Shown here: positions 46,263-58,070 of the stretch, one piece after another
Layout of the letters: every line of letters begins with the position of its first letter
Numbering within the stretch: position 1 is the first letter of the stretch
NCBI GenBank assembly: GCA_025738555.1
Contig: JAOVFP010000018.1
Coordinates: 2,480,001 to 2,544,000 of the forward strand
Origin: Cyathus striatus
Lineage: Eukaryota > Basidiomycota > Agaricomycetes > Agaricales > Nidulariaceae
Reading direction: 5' to 3'
DNA: 64,000 nucleotides
Notes under the pieces: model-generated
The model's input: only the letters and a program-made list of their open reading frames with translations
Database searches by the model: none
Told to the model about the DNA's origin: nothing
Translations under genes and position numbers: made by a program

Positions 46263-47854
46263 AGTCCAGACAACCCATCCGTCGTTGCTTGTGATACCAT
46301 ATACTACCCCGCTACACGGTTAGATATCCAGAGATATCATAGATAGGATAGAGGTCCCTTATGTGCACTACTACCAAGGACACTTGATATAAAGTTGGAA
46401 GTTTTTTTCTTCCCATCGTTTGAAATCATCAGTCATAGAAACCGCGACAGTGGCGGCACCAACCATCTCATGGATGCGACTCGACTGCTCTAGGCTTCCT
46501 CATACAACAGACAGTGAGAGAGAGAAACTGTTCTCGTGAAACTGGAACTTCAAGGTTTTCTTCCAGCATTTGAGTACCCTTAAGTTTCTCCTGTTTCAAA
46601 AATTCTAGCGCTTGGGCAGCATAGTTTGATCTTATCGTATCCACTCCAACAGACTCCAACCCAACTACCGGTCTCTCGACGACTTGCCGACAGTACGGCG
46701 GGCTCAAACTCCGCTCCGCGAGTACTCTGTACCGAGATTTCATATTGCTTGGTTGGTACCTGATTTCGTCGACCGGCGTTGCTGAGTGCGGTATGTGCGC
46801 TTGCGCTTGTGATTCTCAACATTGCACTAGCGGAGAATCCTGACTCTGAGTCCTGACAGCTTTTGACAGACAGGTTTGCAAAAATCAATATCTGCGGTGG
46901 CAAAGAACATAGATTCTCAATAGATTTCTCTCGGGAGCGAGGTAAATGCTAGTGGAGGCTAAAGGTTTAGTGCTGAGAGAAGTTGAAAGATAGCTAGACA
47001 GCGGGGACTGTCAGCAGTAGTGGAAATGTGGTTCTGAGAGGCTGAGGATCAAGCGCCAAGAAGTCTCGAGAAGTTCCCTTTCAACAAGCGAAATCGTTAT
47101 TCGTTAAAACAATGTGCTTCCAAGCTAAGGAGAGCATACAATTTATTTTTATATATCGTACTTGAACTGATATGGATAATTTTCGACAATGAAATTCAAT
47201 TGTCCTTAACGGGCAAAAAATTTCAAAAACATGGAACCAAGACTAATCAGGACGACACGCACCTTAACGTCAATTTGAAGAGACCGGTCACCGAGGTGTC
47301 GAGGGTTAAAGGTGAACCGAGAGTTGACAGGTAGATAGAATGTGACAAACACGAATCATAAAAGAATAACATCATTCATCACGACCGCGCGGTGTTATTC
47401 TCAGTAACGGTAGATGTCCCAATAACCACCATTTAATAAATGTAAACTGCCTATCCATTCCTATATTGCACCATACCATGTCCCATGCCGCCGCGCATGG
47501 AATGCTCCATATACAAATGTACATGCCAGAGAGGCAAATCTCTGATAAATGACCAACCCCAGATTTGAAGACACCGAGTTACCTCGAATCAGTTATCCCG
47601 CGTATTCCCCAGTTCGCCGTTCCCCAATCACAGATCTGGCGTCCTCAACCCCCTTCAGCTATACGCCGCACGCGTGGGCGACCACTTCCAAAGTTGTAGA
47701 TCGCCCGTCCCCGTTACGCGCCCACCTCAACGCCTCACATAGAGTCGAGCCCACAAAACGTAACACGCCTCCACGCCTCGCTTCTTCGCATGGCAAGTCT
47801 CCATCCCATTCCTCATTGTATTATAGCCCACGAACCCCAAATTTCGTGGGCAAA
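46263..47854. other. Intergenic; possible unresolved minus-strand gene at 46.47-46.90 kb
   Basis: Two overlapping minus-strand frames could be exons of a small gene: 46903-46580 opens MPPQILIFANLSVKSCQ, and 46743-46468 contains SVGVDTIRSNYAAQALEFL and KLKGTQMLEENLEVP. No phase-consistent join was found and no family is recognised. The rest, up to the end of the TBC gene, is featureless; a plus-strand frame at 47549 overlaps the TBC stop and is low-complexity. Confidence 0.35.
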
Positions 47855-50365
47855 TCATCCCTTCAATCCTCCTAGCAATTTCGCACCAATCCCTACCAAT
47901 ACACCGCTAGCCCATCCTCCTAGACGTTTTAACTGCTCCCGTTGGGCATGGACATGGTGAACCTCATACATTCCCGTCCCAGCGCGAGTCTTCATGCCAT
48001 AAACTGCCATTGCAACTCCTAGGACGATCACGGCGCCAGTGATCATAGTCCGTTTCTCCATCCTGTTGAACCTAGACTTGCGTAGCTTCCTCCGGTTCCG
48101 CTTCTCCTTCTTTCCGTAGGAGGCCTCCTCTTCCATCGAGCTCTCTATATCCGCATCGTCTTCTATAAATGGATACACGACCAGTTCGGGACGGATGACC
48201 ATCGCCTCAGCCATATCGTCGCTGGGAAGTACGGAGAAATCTTCTGACCAAGTGAAAATAACACTCTGAGGACCCATAATAGAGGACACCGATAAACCAG
48301 GATCAGACGGCGGGTGCTTCTCGTATAGAGCATCCGCGAGCATGAGGAGGGAGGTCAACGCCACCTTTGGACGGGGCGCCGCCAGAGGATCTGGGGTCGA
48401 AGCACGAGAAGGGAGATTTGAAGCCGGACCAGGTGCTAGATCTGAGTCTACACCTTTACCATCCGCGCCAGTGGGGACGGGGGGTAACACGGGTAAGTCT
48501 GCATCTTCTTCTCCTGTGGCTGTTGCAGTAATTGGGATTTCAGGATTTTGGTGTGAAGGCAATGTTTCACCAGTATCCGCTGGTGCTTGTCTGAACTTGG
48601 GTTCTCCCCCGTCCATCTCTTCCATCGACGATGTAGTGAGTGAAATTTCGGGATTTTCGTCAAATGAAGGTAACGTTTCAACAGTATCTCCCGATGTTCG
48701 GTCGCCGGTGGGTGCGTCCATATCTGTCTCTCCCATTGTTGATGCAATAATTGAGATTTCAGGATTCCGCTCTAACGATTCATTAGCGTCTCCAAATGTT
48801 CCCGCCGATGTAGATGGTGACTCAATAATTGAAATATCTTGCTCTATTGCCCCCGAAGATTCCACAGCCACAGAAGCGTCCTGCTCAGTCAGTGATTTTA
48901 GTTTTCCTTCCACGTCCTCCGTGTGGGAGTCTCCACAAGGTCGAGCGTTAGCACCGGTTGTCAAAAGAATAGACTGCTCTTCCAACACGTGTGTATGGGC
49001 TGCTGATGCTTGGTCTTCAATTGAATCCACTGACGGATCAAGCGGGCGTATTGGCAGAGTGGCAGAAATAGGCACCGACAACTCTATTTTCTTATCAACT
49101 GATTCGGGGACTAGTTCCAACGGATCCGTATCCTGCTCTAACCGTTCTTCTATCATCTTCTCCTCTAGAGGTTCATATTCATCACGATTAACAATTTCAT
49201 CTGCGATATCCGGCAAACCGGTTAGTAAGGAATGCATCATCCCCTCTTCTCCTTCCGAATGAAGCCGATACACCTCTTCTTTCCTTGTTAGAATAAGCTA
49301 TTGTGTTCATTAGGTCTATAGTTGCCGAGAGATGGTTCAAAACTACTTACGGCGGTAGCTAAGTAAACCGCGGTGATCGGAGGCCTACATAATAAATAGT
49401 CAAAGACGTGTTGTATAAGAGGCAGTGTCGGCATATCATGTGAAAACAACGTGAGGAGATTTGATAGCGCGTAGAATGGTAGTGGTGAATTCCTACGATT
49501 GAGTCAGGAGAAGGCGCGAAAGTGACGATGATCAACATACTGCTCTAAAACGGCCGTGTACTGAGGATCGACAAGGCGCAAAAGGTTTTTAGTGATTCTA
49601 TTTCGTGAACTGAGTTGAGATGACGGGCAACTAGCAGACAAAACATTGACATACCTCAATAACCCTAACACTGGCTCCAGACTTGAGCCCATAGAGTCGC
49701 GCACGCGGTGCAGACTGATCTTCTCCGCACACACTAGCTGTATGTCCGACGGTAACGTGAGGAACAGGACCGAGATAATGTCGTGATACCCCTACAACCT
49801 CATAAATCAATCAACTGCATTTCTTCCGCACAACTTCACATGAAGCTCACCTGGAAGTAGCTTAGCTTTGGTCTCTTTCGGAATAAAGTCACCAGTAGAT
49901 CGTGGAGCTCGCCTTGAAGCTTTTCTCGAGCAGTATTGCGGTTTATACCTGGTAACCACTTATGTGTTAGTGGGCGACATGGAGAGAACTGACGCAAGGT
50001 TTCACCTACTGGATAGAGAACAAAGCTGCGGTCAGTGTCGAGCTTTATCTGACGTTCGTCCCTGTGAAGTGTTTGGTCTTCGTTCTTGAGGTCTGTGTCA
50101 GTTTTGTCAGGTCGACGTGATACGCGCGAAGTGCTCGACGCATTCAACAGCTGGGGCCTATAACTCCAAGTCAGAAGAGCCTAAAAATTTGCATAATACA
50201 GTCCACACACCATAAAGTTACTCTAGAGTCACCAAAGCCCCCTGGTTCCAAACTTCTCCTCCGTAGATCGTCCCAGTCAAGGCTTGGAGCAGACTTTGCT
50301 TTCTCGCCCAACGATGGAGATTTTTCTGAAGGTGCGCCTTTTGTTTTAGAGGGTTTAAAAGTCAT
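47855..50365 (-). CDS. TBC-domain Rab GTPase-activating protein with C-terminal membrane anchor (TBC1D20/Gyp8-like)
   Basis: Seven exons on the minus strand: 50365-50211, 50157-50006, 49948-49851, 49791-49655, 49597-49541, 49492-49351 and 49297-47855. All phases fit, giving 727 residues. The TBC domain covers about residues 70-310: LDTDRSFVLYPVG carries the arginine finger (DxxR), LRKRPKLSYFQGYHDIISV-type text the glutamine finger (YFQ), and LPLIQHVFDYLL closes the domain. After a long acidic, Ser/Glu-rich linker with imperfect EI(S/P)I repeats, a basic stretch precedes the membrane segment MITGAVIVLGVAMAVYGM near the C-terminus. TBC1D20 and Gyp8 have this same layout and act on Rab1-type GTPases at the ER (known of the family). 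A long antisense frame over exon 7 is not coding. Confidence 0.92.
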
Positions 50366-51139
50366 TGGAAATAGTATATCATATAGTTCAATAAAGATGT
50401 TTAAGCAACAGCAAGGTCGAAGGCAGTGGTCAGAAAGTTGAACGTCGTCAGCGACAGCGCGGTGCGGGAGCCGGGCGGGGCAACGGAAAGCTCCGATTGA
50501 AAACACGTAGTTACCTAAACACATGCTATGTTCTTGTTTGCCCTAAGTGCTGTAGATCAACATGACATCACCAGCACCACGACTGCGGACACGATGCAAA
50601 CTTGACGCACTGAACACTGGATGTAAGTACGCTACTGTACTAATCAAAATACTTCGGCAGTCACGCATCATAACCGCAACTAACGAAAGGTCTGAGAAAT
50701 CACGGATAAGAATTTCGCCGAAGAGGGCTCAAGCCAATGATTTTTGCTATTTTTCTTCGCAAATTTGGTCTTTTACAATGTTTCTACACAATTCACCGTT
50801 ACACCATGACACCTTACTGATTAATTGTACTTAAATTCTCTATACAAGTGACATCCGTAGTGACCAACACGGATCCCAGCTGTTACGAAGATGACGGAGG
50901 TTGCTACTCAATATATGGATGTGAGGTATATGATATATACTACATTTCAATATGATTTGAGGTTAATATCGCGTCTAGTACAAACCAGGTAAATATATGT
51001 ACCAATTGCAACTTAAACTATGGAGCTGATGTAGCGGTTTTATCAAGGTTTTGATGACGGCATGAATATTTATATTGTACTTGCTTTTTATGCTAAGCAA
51101 ATCTGTAGTACATAACTTGGATGTCAACCAATCAAGTTT
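50366..51139. other. Divergent promoter region and possible truncated first exon
   Basis: An ATG at 50562 opens TSPAPRLRTRCKLDALNTG followed by a good donor (GTAAGTAC, near 50624), looking like a first exon divergent from the TBC gene. No second exon was found before the duplicated right arm begins near 51.1 kb, so the gene may have been cut by that rearrangement. Evidence is weak. Confidence 0.35.
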
Positions 51140-51600
51140 CATGGACTCTGAAAGCACTGTGGTCTTGGTCCTGGTGCCGCCGTAGAAATTTATGAACGAC
51201 CAGTACCTCAAGAACCTTTGGTATGTCATACATAATGCGTTGTCGGTGATGTAGGCTCTGACTGATTGCAACAGTACCTCATCGCAAATCTCGGAATGTC
51301 GCGGAACTTTGAACCCGTGGACTTTGACCACTTTCCATTTCCGGTTCATATGAAGGTTGATTAGATCCGAATGTATCAACTCCAAAATGCAATTAACATT
51401 GGGTGCAACCCGAAGGACTTCCTAACAGAGGATTATATCAGCACGTAAGTTAGTGGCTCCTACTTCATGGCTTGCACGACATTGGTAGATCACTTCAGGT
51501 ATACATCGAAGTATACACAAATCTAAACCTCACAACCTTGCCCAAAAACTCTTTTCTCAGTCAGTGTTAACACTTGTTAACCGCAAGACATATCCATGAG
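51140..51600 (-). repeat. Repeated block X, inverted copy
   Basis: Matches 33600-34085 in reverse, with an open frame containing KVVKVHGFKVPRHSEICDEV and DNALCMTYQRF. The frame is open in both copies over about 100 residues despite roughly 12 percent divergence, but no function is recognised. Confidence 0.5.
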
Positions 51601-51651
51601 CTATAACAGTTGGCTACTAATTGACCGACAATCGCTTAATGATATATATAT

Positions 51652-51998
51652 TTAATAACCAGTTGAAGCTGGACCCGATACAGTCGTTGTAAGGGTCGTG
51701 GAACTAGGAACTGAGTCAGGAAGGCATTGGGAATGATCTGGTATGAATACCCTAAGTAGACGAACTGTAGTAGCTAAATACAAAAAGCTCACAAGGGTTG
51801 TTATAGGTGCACGTATATCCTGCAACACAAGTGGTTGGTCCAGTCCTATTAATATATATGTTTAAAAGTTTATTTTATATATGATATAATTATTTAAACT
51901 CACCATCCTATTCCTCCACACATGCCCCATCCGACCTGAGACTGTGCTGATGCAAGTGTGGCTAGGAGCAGCGGTAGTATACAATATATCAATGCCAT
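51652..51998 (-). CDS. CBM1-only small secreted protein, intact copy
   Basis: Three exons on the minus strand: 51998-51904, 51845-51793 and 51737-51652, with GT...AG introns and matching phases, giving 77 residues. A signal peptide (MALIYCILPLLLATLASAQ) is followed directly by a fungal cellulose-binding module, WGMCGGIGW then TGPTTCVAGYTCTYNNPY and HSQCLP. All four cysteines and the aromatic residues of the flat binding face are in place. A short Ser/Thr/Pro tail (SSTTLTTTVSGPASTGY) follows and then stop, so there is no catalytic domain. In known enzymes CBM1 anchors a hydrolase to cellulose or chitin; a free CBM1 might bind a wall surface or mask it (inference). Two decayed copies are at 28952 and 33230. 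Confidence 0.85.
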
Positions 51999-52159
51999 GA
52001 TGCTGTATGTTGATAATGGATGAGGTCTGAGAGAGGAGAACCATTAGCTATATACTAGTTGATTTTTCCGAGATGATGGGGGGTTACGCCGTATAAATTG
52101 TAGAGGGTACATCATCGGTAACTGCTCGGAGGGGCCATGAATGAGGCTAGTTGAACCGG

Positions 52160-53390
52160 TGACTGCTCACTTGAGTATGTACTAGCCGATAGCCAATCTT
52201 AAATCACTAGCATCTCGTTTGTTCATATCATACTGTCAGAGGCGCCTGTTATCAGCACTGAATCTCTGGTACCGAGCTGGAACAAATACCAAACAATATC
52301 TTAATGACGACAAACATTGGTCTATTGTGGGGAGTCCCTCCGATTTAGCTCTCCTGGAAAGGTTCTCCATTGAGGAGTTTAACTTTGAAAGAGGCATATA
52401 TACAACGGTTCAGCGGAATTTCATCGTTTTATGTGCAAAACATTTAGCCATACCAGCCTTAGAAGAGTGGAAGGCGGCAGTTTTGGCTGTGGTTTTACCT
52501 GGTTGCCACTGTAAGTTACCTATATAGCATTCCCCTTGGAATTCCTCCCACGGTCGCTTTTGGAATGCTGCGAACCTGCTTTTGGAACGGGTTTCGCGTT
52601 CTTGGGATGATCGGGCTACGCTCCAAGTGGTCTGGGTGTGGTCTCCAATTCAGTTGGCTCCATCACAAGTCACCTCAGACAGGACTGAATCGGATCGCGT
52701 TGCATATGGTACACAGTTAGGGTATAGTTCTCAGAAGTCGACCCAACATCGACGTCGAACATTAAATTAATCTAGGATTTTATGCAATGATGTTCAAGAT
52801 CTCTTCATATATGGAATTGGTTGTGTGACTACACTGTAGGTAAGTCATTTACACAATCTTTTCTGGTCTAGCAATGGTCATAAAATAATAAATTCTTGCT
52901 AATTATGTCTTCTGAAAGATGAATATATAAATATTCCTGTCGACCTAGGAGTGATTCAAAATATTCAGTCGATGGACCATATGGCAACGGGAGATGCCGA
53001 CTATTACCCACTCAAGACACACTCGAAACATCCACACACCACTCTGTCCCCAACACCCCGTCCCTCGTTTCAATATCTCACTGTTATATCTTCAAAGGAG
53101 ATTCAACCGGCTGGAAAAGCTATGTCCGTGCGTTTAAAAATGATTGGAAGATTCTTGACAAAGACCTCTCAAACAAGAAATTGTTTCCCAAGCTGCAACA
53201 TGTGGGATTCGAAATGGATACCCCCCGGGGATTCGACCGAAGTATACGCCATAATCATGATATCTCCTGGCCATCGCGCACTTGTTTTCCATTCTTATCT
53301 GACGGTAGATATGTAAGTAACAATACGTTTCCTTGAGCTCAAGTTTTGACCAAGATTTTGCACTATTTAATAGACGGATCACTGAGCGAA
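52160..53390 (+). pseudogene. F-box-like fragment, copy 3
   Basis: Box remnant FISYCQRRLLSALNLWYRAG, then DDKHWSIVGSPSDLALLERF after the same internal deletion as copy 2. It also keeps a C-terminal region (from about 52930, IQNIQSMDHMATGDADY) corresponding to exon 2 of copy 1. No start codon, and several frame changes between the blocks. Non-functional. Confidence 0.68.
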
Positions 53391-55055
53391 GACGACACCA
53401 AGCTGGTGAATGAAGTTCACATGTATGTCATTCGATGCGGCTACAGTGCCAGAAGTATCAACACGTATCATGATGGGCATGAATTAAAGAATATGTTATA
53501 ATAGAACCAGTGGGAAAAAAACAGATACAGTATAAATTGGCTTTTTACCTTTCAGTTGTATGATCACCTTAACCATGTACACTTCGTGCTATTGTAGGAG
53601 ACGAAGAAACTTAAAACGGATGATTACAGTAATTTTCCTTGGAAACATTTTTCGCTGCTTCAGTACCGACATACATAGCGCTCTTAGGCAATTATAAAGA
53701 TATCGATAGCTGATTACCCTGTTGAGCTGCTGTAGTGGTAAGTGTGTTAGGCTTTCTGTATGTCTCGGTTAGCATCTTCGAAGTTTTAAGATATGAGAAG
53801 ACTTGGTCCTCTGCACAGGTCGTTAGTGTAATTTCCTGACCTCTTTGGATACATCTGATGGCATAATAGGTGTTTCCTAGTATCCCTACAGTGTGTGGTT
53901 TAACTCAGGCTACACATTGGCTACACAAGGTGTTGTAAGCATGCTCCAGGCTGGGTGTGGTACCGGCACATAGTTGCAACGGAGGCAAATGACCGTGACA
54001 CGTTGTTCATAAATTTACTTTTTAGGCCCGGCAACGTTGTCATTGCAATTGCCCGATCGAGCCTCGAGGGTAGCAAATGGAGGTAAGTAGATTGTAAGTA
54101 GATGGAGCGGAGGCAGAGGTGTTATGCTTAATTTTAACGAACGTTCAGCGATCAATATTTCAGTAATAATTCAATCAGCATCACGTTATTCCATGTTACA
54201 GTACTCTCATGACTTCGTTCACGCCAAGTTCACTCTGCAGCTAGATCTTGAGAGAGCTGCCATTCCGTGAGACCATCTAGATATCCAACATTACTTAAAA
54301 TGACTACAAACCTCACATTATCAGACCCACAGACCTATACCATTTTTCAAAACTTGCAGAAGCGACCTTTCGCTCGAAATATTTAAGGAATAAATATTCT
54401 CAATACAAACATCCAATAGCATAACGAGATCAAACGTATTTCTGGCGCTGATTATCACATCGTACAGGTACATTTTTCACATTCCTATGTATTTATAAAG
54501 CCACTGTCTAGAAGTTCAGTAATACGCACAAAATATTCATGTGCTTGACTCATTTCAAATGACATGATATTTGTTTGCATCTGAAGCTTTTGCCAAAAGG
54601 AGAGATTCGGACACGAATAACCATAACCAGAGTTACCAAGCAGACTAACTTTCGCTGTCGTGTCATCTTCGAAAAATACTGTACTGGGAGGTCATTCTCA
54701 TGCTCTCACAGGCTTTCGCTCACAGTTGAGCGGTACGCTGGGATATTATTACTATGAAACAGCTAATTCCAATGGAGCAGTCCAACTAGGGCCGGCGAGA
54801 TATATGATCGGAGCATTTATGACTTAACTCAGTAATGATCGTCGACAAATTGATCAGTCAGTCAACAGTCAGTCACTCCCGGTAAGCGATATAACGTAGG
54901 AGATGAATAAGGATTTCTGAAAACTGTCACTGCAGTACGCGTCTCTTTCCTACCGACAGTTGGCTTGATATAAAAGGCACCCAGCAATGATTCAACCAGT
55001 AAGCAAACAGCTGATCGCCCTCTACTTTTCACTCAACTATTTCTCTTAACACACA
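53391..55055. other. Duplicated upstream region of OYE-3
   Basis: Inverted counterpart of 31000-32400; contains the promoter of OYE-3 and no gene. Confidence 0.55.
54969..54976 (+). promoter_or_regulatory. TATA box of OYE-3
   Basis: TATAAAAG, 80 bases before the start codon at 55056, kept in all three OYE copies. Confidence 0.6.
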
Positions 55056-56644
55056 ATGTCTACTACCTCCACCACTTCTGCACTTTTCACACCTCTCAAG
55101 ATTGGGTCGACTACTATTCCCAATCGTATCACCATGTCTGCATTGACGAGGAACCGCGCTCCTGGCACCATTCCTAACGACATCATGAAGGAATATTATG
55201 TCCAGCGTGCTCGCGGCGGTGCTGGACTTATCGTCACCGAAGGCGCGTTGGTTACGCGTCAAGGGTACGATATCTCATCTTCATGTTTATCATTGTCCCT
55301 AAATTTAAAACTCGTCCTAGAACTGAATGGCCTCACGCTCCAGGCATTTGGAACTCGGAGCAAGCCGCAGGATGGAAGAAGATTGTCGATGCCATCCACG
55401 TTGAAGGTTCTATAATATACGCACAGGTTTGTAATTCTTCTATATAAGCTTCTTATTTCACTGAAAATCTTCATATCTATAGCTCTGGCATCGTGAGTCG
55501 TTAGAAAAATCATAAATCATTCGATATTCTTACTTTTCTCCAATCCTAGTCGGACGCGTGTCACATCCTGACGCTCCTGAACAGAAGCTCGCTGGAGTGG
55601 TGAGCTTTCTCTAACTTTTAAAGTTGATTTCTCGTGCTTACTTTAGTAATAGCCTGTGTACGCTCCCTCTGCTGTCGCAGCTGAAGGTGGTCTCTTCAGA
55701 CACCTTCCGGGCAAGCCTGGATACGTGACCGTAAGCTAATTCAAAAAGACTCTCGTCTTCCGTAGGCTAATATTGTACAATAGCCCACTGCAGTCGAAGA
55801 TCCTTCCACTCTCGTCAAGTTGTACAAGGATGCTGCCGTGTTTGCCAAGGAGGCTGGGTTTGACGGTGTAGAACGTACGTTCGACTGATCGAATTATCAG
55901 TGGTTTAAGTTAATCATGTTTTTATATCAGTGCATGGAGCCAATGGCTACCTTATTACTCAATTCTTCGACAAAGGCTCTAATCAGCGTACTGATAAGTG
56001 GGGTGGCAGCGCAGAAAACCGAAGCAGATTTGGACTAGAAGTCATCAAAGCCGTCAAGGAAGTATTTGGAGAGAACGTTTCCATCAAGTTGAGCCCCGCT
56101 GGTGGCTACAATGATGTTGGGTACGTGAAATGGTTATACTTCGTTGCTTAATAACCTGCTAACATCTGTATAGAATGCCCCTTGAAGATACCATTGAAAC
56201 CTATTCCTACTTCATCAAGGAAGCCGACAAACTCGGTCTCTCGTACATCGAGCTCATGAGATATTCTGCAAAGCTCGATATCGTCGTTGATGGTTAGTTC
56301 TCTCCTCTCTCAGACATTATCTCATTATTAAACTGTTTGATTGTATAGGCAAAGGTCGTGCTACAAAGCATGATATTCTCGAAACATACGCTCCCCTCAT
56401 CAAGAACTCCAAGGTCTTCGTAAACGTCGATGTTACCCCCGAAGAAGGTGCTACCTTGATATCGACCAAAAATGTTGATGCGATCGCAATCGGTTTCAAC
56501 TGGATCACCCACTCAGATCTTGCTAAGCGTGTCAGGCACGGCAAGCCTTTGGATAACTACCCCGATATTCCTCACTTGCAGTGGGGTAAGGACGAGAAGG
56601 ATTTGGCTGTTGGTTATACCACTTATCCTGAGGCTACCTATTAG
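55056..56644 (+). CDS. Old Yellow Enzyme (NADPH:flavin oxidoreductase), copy 3, intact
   Basis: Nine exons: 55056-55264, 55321-55426, 55493-55502 (10 bases), 55560-55609, 55653-55730, 55784-55874, 55931-56120, 56174-56292 and 56349-56644. All phases fit, giving 382 residues, usual for the family. Landmarks are NRITMSALTRNRAPGT (FMN site with Thr), WPHAPGIWNSEQAAGWKKIV, LWHLGRVSHPDAPEQKLAG, the active-site HGANGYLITQFF, NQRTDKWGGSAENRSRFGLE and the C-terminal VDAIAIGFNWITHSDL. OYE enzymes bind FMN and use NADPH to reduce activated C=C bonds of enones, nitro compounds and oxylipin-like substrates; the true substrate here is unknown. It is the only copy of three with no defect found. Confidence 0.93.
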
Positions 56645-57422
56645 ATTAGATATATAAACCTCTACTTAGTAGACTTTCTAGCGATTTTCAATCATTAACA
56701 TATAATGTAGCTGTAAAGAGTGGTCAACGGTTCACAGGTCACTCTGTGCAAGATTTTTGAAGTCAAAATTAAACGTGTATATAAAAACAAATAAATTACC
56801 CAGATATAACAATAGCTAATTATTCATTCGGTTGGTCGAGCCTGGAGTCTTGGACATTGCTGGAAGTAGGCAAATTCTAAACGGATACAAAGCATATTGT
56901 TCACATAAATACTCCTGTATGCTCCCGTCTCTGTGATCAACCACTTGTCATGCACTAAGGAGAGGAATTTGGTCTCTCTGTGTTATACCCTACCTATAGA
57001 AAACACCTTCCTTCGCTTGTAGCAGTCAAATGTTGAATAAAGTTGGGAAATAGTTGAATAACACATTGGGAATCGGTACTCCAGCCTCACGTGAATATCC
57101 ACCTCAAACTATGCGGTGGTTCAATACCCAAAGTGTCAAATCTAAAGTCATTGTGACGTCTAAAGTCCAGGCGAATATCCACCTCTCAGTCCTTCGAATA
57201 GTGCTCAATAACGAATAACTAGCAAATGATCGATGATCTGAGACATACTAAGTTTCATGGACCTCACTTGAAAGTCAGCCACTCTTCCCAGTATTTAAGA
57301 GGTAACTCACACTGAATCTCCCTTCTCTTAGATTCTACACCTATTTAACTTTTCCTCGTACGCATCCTCATTTATTTTTCACCCTCCGTTCTCATTTGAA
57401 CACTCTGTTATTATCTTTCTTG
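56645..57422. other. Intergenic
   Basis: No gene. The word CGAATATCCACCTC or GTGAATATCCACCTC recurs at about 57092 and 57172. A pyrimidine-rich stretch precedes the next start codon. Confidence 0.45.
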
Positions 57423-58070
57423 ATGTGTGGCTGTTTTAGTAACATTTGGCCGTTTTGGTATGTTATACTTTTGCATTGATTGCTCTACATATCCCAGTAC
57501 ATTGGTATGTCTTTCTCTCTCTCTCAGCACTTGTACTCATTTATAGTGCATCCGATGCAGATTATGATTTCTGACATCTTATACAGGAAAAGTGGGGATG
57601 GTGAAGGCCAAGGCGATGAAGGCCAAGGTGGTGATGGTGGCGGACCGCCAATTCCAGGGCGTATGTTTGACTCTTGCGTTCATCGCAAAAGCATTCATAT
57701 CTGATCTTATTTGTATATAGAAAATGTGGCTGTTGGTCCAAGTCAAGATGCTGGCAATGCAGGTAACCTAAATGAACCGGGCCTTCAAGGTATATATTCA
57801 ATATTTCAGGATATGGTTTAGTATATACTAATATCATTTGCACTTGCTGTAGGTGGAGGTGAAGGTGCCGGAGGTGAAGGAGCTCAGGCTGGAGATAGAG
57901 GCGCTAAAGGCGAAGGTGCTCAGACTGGAGGTGCTCAGGATGGAGGTGAAGGTGCCGGAGGTGAAGGAACTCAGGCTGGAAGTGATGAGGACAGTGGGGG
58001 TGATGAGACTGAACCGGATGAAGGTGCTGAAAGTATTACTTTCGGTGCTCCATTGAGTAAGTCTGATTAA
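57423..58070 (+). CDS. Small cysteine-start, Gly/Glu-rich repeat protein
   Basis: Four exons: 57423-57457, 57587-57660, 57721-57789 and 57853-58070. Phases fit across all three introns, giving about 131 residues. It starts MCGCFSNIWPFWKSGDGEG: Cys2 and Cys4 with nearby aromatics look like a lipid-anchor patch (inference). The rest is acidic and glycine-rich: GEGQGDEGQGGDGGGPP, then GGEGAGGEGAQAG, repeated as GGEGAGGEGTQAG. The repeat is at DNA level as well (57855-57895 and 57946-57986). A donor-like GTAAGT at 58057 could extend the protein into later exons (a membrane-like frame lies at 58250-58310); the 3' end is therefore uncertain. No family recognised. Confidence 0.55.

Larger units (their letters stand above)
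51140..56644. repeat. Right arm of the inverted segmental duplication
   Basis: Carries block X (-), CBM1-3 (-), F-box remnant 3 (+), the duplicated upstream region, and OYE-3 (+). This is the left arm at 29383-34085 in reverse. Its F-box remnant is longer than that of the left arm, so the left arm lost sequence after duplication. Confidence 0.8.

Noticed and set aside
47549..47875. 108-residue plus-strand gene
   Set aside because: Overlaps the TBC stop codon in antisense; Pro/Ser-rich composition follows the local base bias.
48342..49262. 306-residue plus-strand open frame
   Set aside because: Antisense to the last exon of the TBC gene; Ser-rich because the true strand is rich in acidic codons. 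The sense strand has phase-consistent exons and a membrane anchor.
36000..51000. Secondary-metabolite cluster with P450, OYE and reductase
   Set aside because: No backbone synthase or terpene cyclase is present, and the P450 lies outside the duplicated arms; proximity alone does not support it.
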